Source: Candidatus Altimarinota bacterium | GTDB taxonomy: Bacteria > Patescibacteriota > Gracilibacteria > UM-FILTER-43-11 | Assembly: GCA_028281045.1 (NCBI GenBank) | Contig: JANQKP010000001.1 | Location: 186,001-250,000 of the forward strand | Direction of reading: 5' to 3' | Length of the DNA: 64,000 nt | Shown here: in pieces, positions 10,301 to 17,907 of the stretch | Layout: each line of letters opens with the position of its first letter | Position numbering within the stretch: the stretch's first letter is position 1 | Translations under genes and position numbers: made by a program | Notes under the pieces: generated by a model | Database searches by the model: none | What the model was told of the DNA's origin: nothing | The model's input: only the letters and a program-made list of their open reading frames with translations

Positions 10301-10558
10301 GACTTCTTAAGACGCTTTGCGGTAGTAAACAATGTTACTACCGATCCTTCAGTAAGATACAGTGGTGGTGGAACCTGTAATCCAACTTGTACCCCAGGGC
10401 CACTTCCATCGTCTATCACCGAATCTGGAGGAACCATTGATGTAAATAATTCAGATATAGACGCCTTCTTTATCGAAAAAGACGCTAAGCTCGATAATAA
10501 TCCACCTCCAGGGTTTGCGCTCAGTAGTGGAACGTCTACTTCGCAAGAAATTCGATAA
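7334..10558 (+). CDS. Large secreted protein with GFAWxExxGWI repeats
   Basis: The start is placed at the ATG at 7334, because MKFKFISIIALAITL...AQAKQ is then a clean Sec signal peptide of about 23 residues; an upstream in-frame ATG at 7310 lies inside the previous gene. The mature part is Thr/Ser/Gly/Asp-rich and beta-like. Three copies of GFAWSExVGWI occur at residues 77-87, 123-133 and 179-189, a motif I associate with surface proteins of CPR bacteria. A C-terminal region (about 800-1000) has beta-helix-like alternation. There is no sorting signal or C-terminal membrane anchor. It is translationally coupled to the Cys-repeat protein, suggesting a common surface structure (inference). Confidence 0.8.
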   Translation: MKFKFISIIALAITLIIPGQAQAKQFMTGEAQGETIIVDFEPAGLADEFRASIYEYSDNNTTLPSTVCDTLGCLMTGFAWSELVGWIVLDGYTLQQVTPGYLNSDYPKVLYKYNGAGRYPLTGFVWAEHGGWIALSDDTGSPTPVGTTTDTTSQDNSDWGVWAEITDLGGGTIDVQLRGFAWGEDVGWIKMSSEAGDSPTFQSESDWDPDLESPEIFAVDGAWFENTSSGYVMNWEYFADDGVAGILNTNLSVTTPNPECVPPGILGEEVITGSSAIRLIMPLVGFVQWTNVANKGYCEFEIEGTITDAAGLRTYIGDGTGARPEDTVIADPITMYTMAGTPATIGSSDLTLPTPAVADGTHLATFDLNVDDLGTNNVISIPADVVGGDSPGRDVNVVVDINNTVYYDSVLSTNSGSSTPIVAGDSSTGFPLNEGITQIDYSGAIPLTFDLATETYPLTLSSYAPTVGSMGLDSFVVDQYTVSITDEALGDESTHPDYVAGPERAALTTNYPAFAVNEAVVFTPGVTVGNGSISSETITPGIPYDIDFEVENNSTSKIISSLAVNNDLVYKGGSGSGVFYMAASDIHETSSADAARGRLNPVGITSSYELYEGEFFSGTDFSATNSIFDGLHTPYADWELNIAGVAADGAYNVDESFNATDDRIDRSEEDSFSSGIAITTDPANPEFVSKQISFIPAHNPPGPLENVTFEAEQQIGYRYNDQQIVTVYEPSADLFPPATVQAIGAQFTGTASGEQIFETDKEFDVIGGGATVQLQDQIRKNLGALTVGQSPCTAADNFVITSNQLPTNGNCVVNLGNNQYLAYYEGTPDEITISLDNSGSDIIVPNDARYTIAIRGGGNLEIKDNLVYGNANASLGFILLKNDDPAYNDPGNIVSDTDRGANIFISAEPTNIIGNVYAEGALISYDSVASSFYYGTNAISSTDLKHQLYWQGSIASSNTIGGASRTQLPEGKGCDDGSTNLACAQRFDLDFLRRFAVVNNVTTDPSVRYSGGGTCNPTCTPGPLPSSITESGGTIDVNNSDIDAFFIEKDAKLDNNPPPGFALSSGTSTSQEIR

Positions 10559-10566
10559 AAATCAAA

Positions 10567-10595
10567 TTGATTAGTTCGACCTAGCTCTATAGAAT
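10567..10595 (+). promoter_or_regulatory. Promoter for the Lgt-like gene
   Basis: -35 TTGATT (10567-10572), 17-bp spacer, -10 TAGAAT (10590-10595); leader of about 16 nt to the ATG at 10618. Confidence 0.55.
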
Positions 10596-10617
10596 CTTTT
10601 CGTCCCTTTCATACTTT

Positions 10618-11364
10618 ATGCTTGAAGTTTTATTTCAACTAGGCCCCCTAACGTTTCGTACGTTCAACCTTTTTCTAGCGATTGCCTTCGTGGTGACCAT
10701 GTATGTTCTAGTAAAACTCATCACACGTAGTAAGATGAATCTTCCTTTTCTGGTGCATCACTTCATATACCTTCTGATCTTCCCGCTGATCATTGGACGC
10801 ATCTTTTATGTCTTTGAGCATCTTTCAGCATTCATGCGCCATCCGCTAGATATTTTCTTTGTGTGGGACCTTAAATTCAGTACCTTTGGGGCCCTATACG
10901 GATTTATTGCCACCCTTTACTTCTATACGGATATGAACTCTGAAGATTTCTGGGAATGGTTTGATAACACCACATTGGCGGGTCTTGCCGGCCTTGTCTT
11001 TGTACACCTAGGGCATTTCTTCAATGGAAGTAATTACGGAAAACCAACAGAACTGCCTTTTGGGATCGCTTTCGATAACATCGCTATCCCCTTCACCAGC
11101 CCTATTCACCCCACGCAGCTTTACGCGGCGCTTCTTGCGCTTCTGGTGTATGGCATTGCCATGAAATACAACAAGCGTATTCATCTTTCAGGCATGGTTG
11201 CTACGCTCGCGCTTGTGATATACTCACTAGGCGCTTTCAGCCTTGAATTTCTTCATGGTCTAAGTAGTAGCTACATCAAGGGAAATTATCTTTTCATTGC
11301 CGCTACTGCCTTTGTCGCGTATATTCATACCTCGCATAAATCTCATCCACTTTCTAACAAATAA
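10618..11364 (+). CDS. Degenerate prolipoprotein diacylglyceryl transferase (Lgt)-like membrane protein
   Basis: Lgt moves diacylglycerol from phosphatidylglycerol to the lipobox cysteine. This 248-residue, multi-pass protein keeps several Lgt landmarks: GRIFYV, PLDIFFVWD, FGALYG, LGHFFNGSNYGK, HPTQLY and GAFSLEF. Lined up by eye with E. coli Lgt, the catalytic-site residues H103, R143, N146, E151 and R239 appear as F, H, H, S and a missing residue. It may be a diverged enzyme with a changed active site or a non-catalytic relative. A lipobox protein is encoded at 28790-29242, so some Lgt activity is expected in the cell. It is followed after 5 bp by a small membrane-protein gene. Confidence 0.7.
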   Translation: MLEVLFQLGPLTFRTFNLFLAIAFVVTMYVLVKLITRSKMNLPFLVHHFIYLLIFPLIIGRIFYVFEHLSAFMRHPLDIFFVWDLKFSTFGALYGFIATLYFYTDMNSEDFWEWFDNTTLAGLAGLVFVHLGHFFNGSNYGKPTELPFGIAFDNIAIPFTSPIHPTQLYAALLALLVYGIAMKYNKRIHLSGMVATLALVIYSLGAFSLEFLHGLSSSYIKGNYLFIAATAFVAYIHTSHKSHPLSNK

Positions 11365-11369
11365 AGAAA

Positions 11370-11729
11370 ATGACTGAATATCTTAATCTTATCGTTGATT
11401 TCATTAGCTCACCTTCGTTCAACTTGGTGCAAACCGTTGCCCTAGGTTACGTAGGACTACTTTGGCTTTCTATCATCATCTGGGTGACCAGAGATTCTAT
11501 TGAGCGTAGCGATAGTCTTTTATTCCAAGTCTTTTCTATTCTTTTAAACATCGCTTTTCCAGTGCTTGGAGTGCTTCTATATCTTATTATTCGCCCAAGC
11601 AAAACCACTTCAGAGCGTTACTTTGAAGAACTAGAGCACAAACTGCTTATGGAAAGTCTTCCAGCAGACAAAGAAGCCAAAAAAGCGACCAAAAAACCAA
11701 CCCGCGCGGCGAAAAAAGCAGCAAAATAA
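11370..11729 (+). CDS. Small two-TM membrane protein with Lys/Ala-rich tail
   Basis: There are two hydrophobic segments (residues about 20-41 and 50-70), the second followed by RPSKTTSERYFEE. This resembles the N-terminal two-helix module of phospholipase-D-like/PLDc_N proteins, without any nuclease domain. The last 20 residues are a Lys/Ala tail (AKKATKKPTRAAKKAAK). It starts 5 bp after the Lgt-like gene and shares its transcript; a terminator follows at 11758. Function unknown. Confidence 0.7.
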   Translation: MTEYLNLIVDFISSPSFNLVQTVALGYVGLLWLSIIIWVTRDSIERSDSLLFQVFSILLNIAFPVLGVLLYLIIRPSKTTSERYFEELEHKLLMESLPADKEAKKATKKPTRAAKKAAK

Positions 11730-11748
11730 GAAAAAAGGATTAGAATGC

Positions 11749-11777
11749 TTTGAAAGGCCTCGCTTCTATGTTAGAAT
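11749..11777 (+). promoter_or_regulatory. Promoter for the 11811 gene, embedded in the preceding terminator
   Basis: -35 TTTGAA (11749-11754), 17-bp spacer, -10 TAGAAT (11772-11777) with a TGT extension. The -10 sequence forms the apical part of the terminator hairpin. Confidence 0.45.
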
Positions 11778-11791
11778 CGACGAGGTTTTTT
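11758..11791 (+). terminator. Intrinsic terminator of the Lgt-like operon
   Basis: CCTCG (11758-11762) pairs with CGAGG (11781-11785). An inner TTCTA/TAGAA helix (11764-11768 / 11772-11776) extends the hairpin, which is followed by a run of T. Confidence 0.6.
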
Positions 11792-11810
11792 ACTCTATAA
11801 ACAACAATAA

Positions 11811-12221
11811 ATGTCCCGATTTTTTGACCTCAGTTATTACTTGCAGTCTCCGGCCATAGAAACTGGCTTCAGATTTACGAAATTTACTCTGTTTTTAATC
11901 ATTGTGCTTTTTGCTGCAAGTTTTGCCTTAGATTACTACCGTCGTAAGAAGATTCACGACAAGGTAACCAAGAAAATCCTGAAAAAATACCCCGCCAAGC
12001 TTCGCAATTATGGAATTGCGCTGCTTGTACTTTTCTATTTCATTGAAGTGCGCCTACCATACCTATCTTGGAGACTGTGGCTACTACTACTTTTCATCGC
12101 CTTCGTTATCAGCATGATCCGCGCCGTACGTGGATTTAAACCAGAATACAAAGCGCGCACCAGAAAGCTGGCGCATAACGCTAAAACCGATAAATACCTT
12201 CCTAAAAAGAAGAAAAAATAA
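11811..12221 (+). CDS. Small basic membrane protein
   Basis: 136 residues with hydrophobic segments at about 24-42, 68-83 and 90-106, separated by strongly basic loops (YYRRKKIHDKVTKKILKK) and ending in PKKKKK. The positive segments suggest they face the cytoplasm. No catalytic motif is visible and I do not recognise the family. It lies 3 bp upstream of the CorA gene and is very probably co-transcribed with it. Confidence 0.7.
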   Translation: MSRFFDLSYYLQSPAIETGFRFTKFTLFLIIVLFAASFALDYYRRKKIHDKVTKKILKKYPAKLRNYGIALLVLFYFIEVRLPYLSWRLWLLLLFIAFVISMIRAVRGFKPEYKARTRKLAHNAKTDKYLPKKKKK

Positions 12222-12224
12222 CCC

Positions 12225-13145
12225 ATGCAAACCACTAAGTTTAAATCATTGCAGTGGATCAATATAGAACGTCCTACCGAGGACGATATTCTAGTACTTA
12301 AAAAGAAGTACAAGTTCCATGAACTTGATTTAGAAGACTGTTTGTATGAGCTTCAACGCCCTAAGATCGATGAATACGATAAATACCTATTCATCACGCT
12401 TCATTTCCCAAACTACAACAAGCGTTATAAACGCTTCGATAGTGAGCAACTGAACATTTTCATTGGGCAGAATTACTTAATCACCCTGCATAGCGGTAAT
12501 TTAGATACGCTAAGCCGTATTATTGAGGGATGTAAGAGCTCACAGAAGAAACGCAAGGAATACATGGGCAAAGGGGCTGGATTCCTGCTTTATGAAATCC
12601 TTTCTGAGATCTTTGCCGGTATTTTCCCAGTGACGGATAAAATTCAACTCACCCTAAAACGGATTGAGCAAGAACTTTTCGAAAGCACACGTCTAAGAGA
12701 CCAACTTTTCGACATTATGGTGCTTAAAAAGAATATCATTACACTGAGAAACATCATTCTTCCACAGCGTACAGTAATTGCAGCCCTAGAGCATAAGCAA
12801 AAGAAATTCCTTCCAGAAGATCTAGAGCTTTACCTAGATGACGTGGTGGATCAGATTGAGGGGCTTTGGAACATTCTTTCAAATCAAAAAGAAGTGATCG
12901 AATCCCTAGAGGATACGAATGAATCCCTGCTATCGCACAATATTAATAATACAATGCGCACGCTTACGGTATTCTCGGTGATTATGCTTCCCCTCACCTT
13001 CTTAACAGGACTCTTTGGAATGAATGTAGGCCTGCCTTTTGCAGACGCCTTAACCATTCAGGAGCATTTCTGGAATATTATTGGAGCCATGCTTGTGCTT
13101 TCACTGACCATGGTGGGTATTTTCAAGTGGAAAAACTGGCTTTAG
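12225..13145 (+). CDS. corA: CorA-type magnesium/divalent cation channel
   Basis: CorA forms a pentameric Mg2+ channel in the inner membrane. The 306-residue protein has the soluble alpha/beta N-terminal domain, a long helical stalk (about 140-235), and two C-terminal membrane helices. The signature GMN sits at residues 265-267 between the helices. The C terminus is basic (KWKNWL), as usual in the family. The start follows ATAACCC with no Shine-Dalgarno sequence. It is last in an operon with the small membrane protein at 11811. Confidence 0.92.
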   Translation: MQTTKFKSLQWINIERPTEDDILVLKKKYKFHELDLEDCLYELQRPKIDEYDKYLFITLHFPNYNKRYKRFDSEQLNIFIGQNYLITLHSGNLDTLSRIIEGCKSSQKKRKEYMGKGAGFLLYEILSEIFAGIFPVTDKIQLTLKRIEQELFESTRLRDQLFDIMVLKKNIITLRNIILPQRTVIAALEHKQKKFLPEDLELYLDDVVDQIEGLWNILSNQKEVIESLEDTNESLLSHNINNTMRTLTVFSVIMLPLTFLTGLFGMNVGLPFADALTIQEHFWNIIGAMLVLSLTMVGIFKWKNWL

Positions 13146-13199
13146 TCTAAAAAAACTCAAGCATAACACGTAGATTATATAAATCTCACGTTTTTAGGC

Positions 13200-13228
13200 T
13201 TGCACGTTTAGCCTTTATCTGCTAAACT
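13200..13228 (+). promoter_or_regulatory. Promoter for rpsO(-pnp)
   Basis: -35 TTGCAC (13200-13205), 17-bp spacer, -10 TAAACT (13223-13228) with a TGC extension. It is the same class as the promoters at 50251 and 58300. Confidence 0.65.
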
Positions 13229-13260
13229 TTATCTTGTTGTCATTAATCATAACTAATTAA

Positions 13261-13590
13261 ATGAGTCCAGCTAAGAAAACAACTACTAAAAAAGCTACCA
13301 AAAAAACAACTGTAAAAGCAGTTGCTACTAAAAGAGTGGCTAAAAAAGATATCATTGGTAAACACCAGAAACACGCCAAAGATACTGGTAGTGCACAGGT
13401 TCAAATTGCGATCCTAACCGATCGTATTAACGAACTAACGGATCATTTAAAAGAACACACGAAAGACAACCATAGCCGTCGTGGTCTATTACTTATGGTA
13501 GGTAAACGCAGAAAACTCCTAAACTACCTTAAAAACAGTAAGCCTACGGTTTATGAGACAGTAATTAAAGAACTGTCACTACGTAAGTAA
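13261..13590 (+). CDS. rpsO: 30S ribosomal protein S15 with N-terminal Lys/Thr extension
   Basis: The S15 core runs from about residue 28 ([27 protein letters not shown]) through [21 protein letters not shown], the helix that contacts 16S rRNA. At 109 residues it is about 20 longer than typical S15. The extra is an N-terminal [15 protein letters not shown]-type basic tail. A terminator follows at 13597, and pnp comes next, the classical rpsO-pnp order. Confidence 0.95.
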   Translation: MSPAKKTTTKKATKKTTVKAVATKRVAKKDIIGKHQKHAKDTGSAQVQIAILTDRINELTDHLKEHTKDNHSRRGLLLMVGKRRKLLNYLKNSKPTVYETVIKELSLRK

Positions 13591-13596
13591 TCAATT

Positions 13597-13625
13597 GCCC
13601 GCGATTTTTGCGGGCTTTTATTTAT
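13597..13625 (+). terminator. Intrinsic terminator between rpsO and pnp
   Basis: GCCCGC (13597-13602) pairs with GCGGGC (13610-13615), followed by TTTTATTTATT. Confidence 0.8.
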
Positions 13626-13642
13626 TCCCAAGGGTCTTGGTA

Positions 13643-13677
13643 TCAAATTATAGAGCATAAGGTGAACTATAATTTGA
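13643..13677 (+). promoter_or_regulatory. Perfect 11-bp stem-loop in the pnp leader
   Basis: TCAAATTATAG (13643-13653) pairs exactly with CTATAATTTGA (13667-13677) around a 13-nt loop, 45 nt before the pnp start. In E. coli a pnp-leader hairpin cut by RNase III mediates PNPase autoregulation; a similar role here is inference. The hairpin contains TATAAT on its 3' arm, so a promoter cannot be excluded. Confidence 0.5.
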
Positions 13678-13722
13678 GACTTAGATTCCAAGGGAGACAT
13701 TATCTCTTAATTCCCTATTATT

Positions 13723-15843
13723 ATGGAATCTAAAACTTTCTCTATGCCACTTAATGGCAAAGATCTAACGATCGAAGTTGGTAAACTAGCACAGCTAGCC
13801 AACGGATCTTGTACAGTACGCTACGGCGATACTGTTATTTTAGCAACGGCCACTATGAGCCGTGAAGCTCGCCCTGGGGTAGACTTCCTACCTCTTATGG
13901 TGAACTACCAAGAAAAGATGTACGCCTCTGGGCAAATCAAATCATCTCGTTTCATCAAGCGTGAAACTCGTCCTAGCGATGACAAAGTGCTTATGGCTCG
14001 TGTGATCGATAGAACCCTTCGTCCTCTTTTCCCTAAAGGGTTCCACAGAGACATCCAAGTGATGCTCACCACCCTTTCATACGACCGTGAAAATGAACAT
14101 GACATGGCTTCAGCCATCGCTGCTTCTGCTGCGCTAGCGATTTCAGATGCTCCATTTGAAGGACCAACCGCTACTGTGCGTGTAGGACTTATGGATGGAC
14201 AGCTAGTGCTCAATCCTCTTCATAACGATCGTGATAAATCTGACCTAGACCTAATCGTTTCAGCTCATCCTGAAGACATCATTATGATTGAAGCTGCAGC
14301 GAACGAAGTTCCAGAAGATAAGATGATCGAAGCAATTCAATTTGGTAAAAAGGCTGCTCAAGAAATCGCGGTATTCATTAAAGGAATTCAAGATGAAGTA
14401 GGTAAAGAAAAGATTGTATTCGAAGCAGAACCAGACAATGAGATCATTTGGAGCTACGTAGAAGAAAACTATGCTGAAAAAGTAATGGCTGCTCTATACG
14501 AGAAAACTGGTAAATTGGAGCGTTACAACTACATTCGTGAGCTAGCGAAAGAAGCTGAAGAAGCTCTAGCCGATAAAGTAGAAGACGAGGAAGATCTTAA
14601 GCAAGTATCCCCTGCTATGGGTAAACTTCTTAAGAAAACCGTTCGTAAAAACATTCTAGAAAACGATAAGCGTATTGGTGGGCGTAAAATGGATGAAATC
14701 CGTACCGTTACTACTGAAGTAGGACTACTCCCACGTACTCATGGTTCTGGACTATTCAACCGTGGAGAAACTCAAGGACTTACGACCTGTACCCTTGGAT
14801 CTCCTGGAGATGCACAAATTCTAGATGGAATTGAAGGTGAACAAACCAAATCATACTTCCATCATTACAATTTCCCACCATACTCTGTAGGAGAAACTTC
14901 TAACAGACTATTTACAGGGAATCGTGAGATTGGACATGGAGCGCTTGCAGAACGTGCGCTTATTCCAGTACTTCCTAAAAAAGAAGACTTCCCTTACACC
15001 ATTCGTACAGTAACAGAAATCCTAGCGTCTAACGGTTCATCTTCTATGGCCGCAACGTGTGGATCTACTCTTGCCCTTATGGATGCTGGGGTGCCTATCA
15101 CTAAACCAGTAGCAGGTATTGCTATGGGTCTTATGACAGACCATGACAATCCAGAAAACTACCGTGTTCTTACAGATCTTCAAGATGAAGAAGACATGGG
15201 TGGTGATATGGACTTTAAAGTAACCGGGACCAAAGATGGTATCACTGCCATCCAAATGGATACTAAACTTAAAGGAATTAAAGATGAGATCTTCGTAGAA
15301 GGTCTAGAACAAGCGAAAAAAGGACGTCTAGAGATTCTAGATGAAATGGCTAAAGCAATTGCTGCTCCACGTCCTGAGCTTAATAAATACGCTCCACAAC
15401 TGATCTCTATGCAAATCGACCCAGAGAAGATTCGCTTTGTGATTGGACCTGGAGGATCTGTGATCAACGATATCATCGATACTACCGGTATCGACTCCCT
15501 TGATATCGAAGACGACGGTAAGCTTGTAATCACTACGCCTAACGCTGAAGCTGGTAAAAAAGCTCAAGCATGGGTGGAAAGCATCGTAGCAGACCCAGAA
15601 GTGAACAAAGTATACGAAAACTCTAAAGTAACGAAAGTTCTTGAAGTTGGAGCTATTGTAGAATTCATGCCAGGTAAAGAAGGTATGGTTCACATCTCTG
15701 AACTCGATGAAAAACGTGTAGAAAAAGTAACCGATTACCTAAACGAAGGTGATATGTGTAACGTAAAACTTCTAGCGATCGATGAAAGAAACGGACGCTT
15801 CAAGCTTACGATTAAAGGTATTCCTCAACCGCCTAAGAAATAG
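13723..15843 (+). CDS. pnp: Polyribonucleotide nucleotidyltransferase (PNPase)
   Basis: PNPase degrades RNA 3' to 5' by phosphorolysis and is a degradosome enzyme. The 706 residues contain two RNase PH-like domains (first from about residue 5, second from about 320 with RTHGSGLFNRGETQ and GSSSMAATCG), then a KH domain (IGPGGSVINDI, near 570) and a C-terminal S1 domain (GKEGMVHISEL). No Shine-Dalgarno sequence precedes the ATG. Length and domain order match the bacterial family. A shared bidirectional terminator separates it from tsf. Confidence 0.97.
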   Translation: MESKTFSMPLNGKDLTIEVGKLAQLANGSCTVRYGDTVILATATMSREARPGVDFLPLMVNYQEKMYASGQIKSSRFIKRETRPSDDKVLMARVIDRTLRPLFPKGFHRDIQVMLTTLSYDRENEHDMASAIAASAALAISDAPFEGPTATVRVGLMDGQLVLNPLHNDRDKSDLDLIVSAHPEDIIMIEAAANEVPEDKMIEAIQFGKKAAQEIAVFIKGIQDEVGKEKIVFEAEPDNEIIWSYVEENYAEKVMAALYEKTGKLERYNYIRELAKEAEEALADKVEDEEDLKQVSPAMGKLLKKTVRKNILENDKRIGGRKMDEIRTVTTEVGLLPRTHGSGLFNRGETQGLTTCTLGSPGDAQILDGIEGEQTKSYFHHYNFPPYSVGETSNRLFTGNREIGHGALAERALIPVLPKKEDFPYTIRTVTEILASNGSSSMAATCGSTLALMDAGVPITKPVAGIAMGLMTDHDNPENYRVLTDLQDEEDMGGDMDFKVTGTKDGITAIQMDTKLKGIKDEIFVEGLEQAKKGRLEILDEMAKAIAAPRPELNKYAPQLISMQIDPEKIRFVIGPGGSVINDIIDTTGIDSLDIEDDGKLVITTPNAEAGKKAQAWVESIVADPEVNKVYENSKVTKVLEVGAIVEFMPGKEGMVHISELDEKRVEKVTDYLNEGDMCNVKLLAIDERNGRFKLTIKGIPQPPKK

Positions 15844-15861
15844 AGGAACAAGTTAAAAACT

Positions 15862-15892
15862 AAAAAACCCGCCAAGTTCTGGCGGGTTTTTT
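15862..15892. terminator. Bidirectional terminator between pnp and tsf
   Basis: A perfect 13-bp stem (15862-15874 / 15880-15892), core CCCGCCA/TGGCGGG, with A6 on one side and T6 on the other, so it can serve both convergent genes. Confidence 0.9.
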
Positions 15893-15909
15893 GATAGTCA
15901 AAATATTGA

Positions 15910-16677
15910 TTAGATAGAGAATCTTTTGAATTCTACTACTGTGTTTCCTTCTAGGAATTGTTCTACCGTTTGGTCTCCGTTCTTAACGAAGCTTTGCTTC
16001 ATAAGCGCGTGTTCTTCACGGAATTTCTTTTCTTTACCTTCCATGATCTTTGCTTGAATATCTTCAGGCTTACCTTCTTGAGCCAGTTGATCTTTCCAGA
16101 TTTCTCTTTCCTTCTCTACATCTTCTGCAGTGATTTCTTCTGGATTGATTACTTTAGGACCCATTGCAGCCACGTGCATAGCCACGTCAGTGGCTTTTTC
16201 TGCGTCTGCGGTACCTAGAGCTACTAGAACTCCGATTTTACCATTAGAGTGAACGTATTCCCCTACGCCTGCACCTTCTACTACTTCTACTTCGATATTC
16301 ATGTTTTCTCCAAGTTTACCGAAAAGTTCTTTAATAGGTTCTGCAGAAGATTCTAGAGCAGCAGTAGCTCCACCTTCTAGAGCAGCATCTGCTGCATCGT
16401 TGGCGATCTTTTGGAATTCTTCGTTTTTCGCTACGAAATCGGTTTCACAAGTAAGTTTTACAATAGCGGCCTTATCTCCAGCCACTTTTGTAATTACAAC
16501 TCCTTCAGAAGTTTCACGGTCTGCTTTCTTTGCTGCTTTAGCCGCTCCTGCTTTACGAAGGATTTCAATTGCTTTTTCTTCGTCACCACCTGCTTCTTCT
16601 AGGGCTTTTTTACAAACCATCATAGAAACACCGGTTCTTTGTCTAAGTTCATTAACTTGTTGTGCAGTAATTGCCAT
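15910..16677 (-). CDS. tsf: Elongation factor Ts
   Basis: EF-Ts is the nucleotide exchange factor for EF-Tu. The N-terminal UBA-like domain (VNELRQRTGVSMMVCKKALEEAGGD) and the signature TDFVAKNEEF (around residue 80) are clear. The 255-residue length is slightly shorter than E. coli (283). It lies downstream of rpsB, but a membrane-protein gene is inserted between the two. Confidence 0.96.
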   Translation of the reverse strand: MAITAQQVNELRQRTGVSMMVCKKALEEAGGDEEKAIEILRKAGAAKAAKKADRETSEGVVITKVAGDKAAIVKLTCETDFVAKNEEFQKIANDAADAALEGGATAALESSAEPIKELFGKLGENMNIEVEVVEGAGVGEYVHSNGKIGVLVALGTADAEKATDVAMHVAAMGPKVINPEEITAEDVEKEREIWKDQLAQEGKPEDIQAKIMEGKEKKFREEHALMKQSFVKNGDQTVEQFLEGNTVVEFKRFSI

Positions 16678-16704
16678 TTTTAATAAAAAATTAATTTATA
16701 AAAT

Positions 16705-17166
16705 TTATTTGTAAGTATCAGGTTGATAATCTTTGTCACTTTCCTCTTCCTCTTTCGTTTTCAGGCTAAGGGCTTTTTCTAGTTGGCATGACCAGTCGTA
16801 AATGAGTGGCATTTTCTTCCAACGTCCAGAAACAGCGGCATAACCTCCAAGTACAAAGTAGATGAATTGAGCGAGGATCGCGATATCAGCAATGATATCG
16901 AGAATAGCAAAGAGTTGAACTAGGAAGAAGACAATAGCAATGAGCATCCCCTGTTTCCCGTGGAAACGGCAGAACTCACTGTCTTTCTTCAAGTAAAAAG
17001 GAACAATGGCTAGAAAGCTCACGTATGAAAGCGCCGCAATGGTGCGTTCATGAAGCGTGGTCAGTTGATCCAGTCCTGGATCCTCTGTAGGCGCCTGAAC
17101 TTCAGCAGTAGGCTGAGCCTCCACTTCAGTTGTTTCCTCTACTGGATTAGTTCCTTCTTCGTTCAT
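16705..17166 (-). CDS. DUF4870/Tic20-like small membrane protein inserted between rpsB and tsf
   Basis: 153 residues: an acidic N terminus rich in Glu/Thr/Pro (1-35), then hydrophobic segments at about 43-60, 74-90 and 92-113 and a charged C-terminal tail. RFHGKQGMLIAIVFF matches the conserved R-x-H-x-x-Q turn of DUF4870/Tic20-like proteins. Its ATG overlaps the rpsB stop by 1 bp (TAATG), so it is translationally coupled. Function unknown. Confidence 0.75.
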   Translation of the reverse strand: MNEEGTNPVEETTEVEAQPTAEVQAPTEDPGLDQLTTLHERTIAALSYVSFLAIVPFYLKKDSEFCRFHGKQGMLIAIVFFLVQLFAILDIIADIAILAQFIYFVLGGYAAVSGRWKKMPLIYDWSCQLEKALSLKTKEEEESDKDYQPDTYK

Positions 17167-17846
17167 TATTTCTTCTTAGTAGAAACAGCTTCTTTCACAA
17201 GACCAAGAAGGTATCCAAGCGATTTAATCGCATCGTCATTTCCTGGAATTGGGTAATCCACTAGATCTGGATCTCCGTTACTATCTACGATAGCAACCAC
17301 TGGGATCTTAAGACGACGTGCTTCGGTTACCGCAATGTGGTCACGCACTATATCTACTACAAAGATCACATCTGGAGTTCCATCCATATCTTCTACCCCT
17401 GAAAGGGATACAGAAAGGTCTTGGATTTTTTTACGAAGTTGAGTTTGTTCTTTCTTGGTGTACTTCTCAAGTTCACCAGAAGCGTCATCTTCTTTAAGCT
17501 TCTTGAAGTAATCAATACGCTTTTTAATCGTTTTGTAATTCGTAAGAAGACCTGGGATCCAACGATCAGTCACAATAGGCTGATTCGCAGAATCTTTAAT
17601 GTCTTGTAGAAGCTTACGGCTTTGCGCCTTAGTTCCTACAAAAAGAATAGTCTTATTCGCTTTTGCAGCGTTATTAAGAAAATCTAAAGCAGTTACTAGC
17701 CTTTCAGCCGTTTGCTTAAGATCGAAAATATGCACTCCGTATTTCTTACCATGTAGGTACGGACGCATTTTAGGGTTCCAACGGTAGGTTGGGTGTCCAA
17801 AGTGCACAGCATTTTGAACCATTTCTTTTAGAGAAATATCTGTCAT
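17166..17846 (-). CDS. rpsB: 30S ribosomal protein S2
   Basis: Typical S2 motifs: AVHFGHPTYRWNPKMRPYLHGKKYGVHIFDLKQT at the start, FVGTKAQ, WIPGLLTN, PDVIFVVDI and the C-terminal IPVVAIVDSNGDPDLVDYPIPGNDDA. 226 residues, slightly shorter than E. coli. The ATG is preceded by AAGGAAAC, one of the few recognisable ribosome-binding sites here. First gene of the rpsB-DUF4870-tsf operon. Confidence 0.97.
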   Translation of the reverse strand: MTDISLKEMVQNAVHFGHPTYRWNPKMRPYLHGKKYGVHIFDLKQTAERLVTALDFLNNAAKANKTILFVGTKAQSRKLLQDIKDSANQPIVTDRWIPGLLTNYKTIKKRIDYFKKLKEDDASGELEKYTKKEQTQLRKKIQDLSVSLSGVEDMDGTPDVIFVVDIVRDHIAVTEARRLKIPVVAIVDSNGDPDLVDYPIPGNDDAIKSLGYLLGLVKEAVSTKKK

Positions 17847-17892
17847 GTTTCCTTGGGGTTAACGCTTTTAACTCGTCATTTCTTAGCCGTGA

Positions 17893-17907
17893 CCTACTTA
17901 CTGTAGG
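17893..17907 (-). promoter_or_regulatory. Stem-loop in the rpsB leader
   Basis: CCTAC/GTAGG with a 5-nt loop, 47-61 nt upstream of rpsB on the transcript. A TATATA-rich candidate -10 lies just upstream (about 17936-17945). S2 binding to leaders of rpsB-tsf operons is known; whether this hairpin takes part is unproven. Confidence 0.35.
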
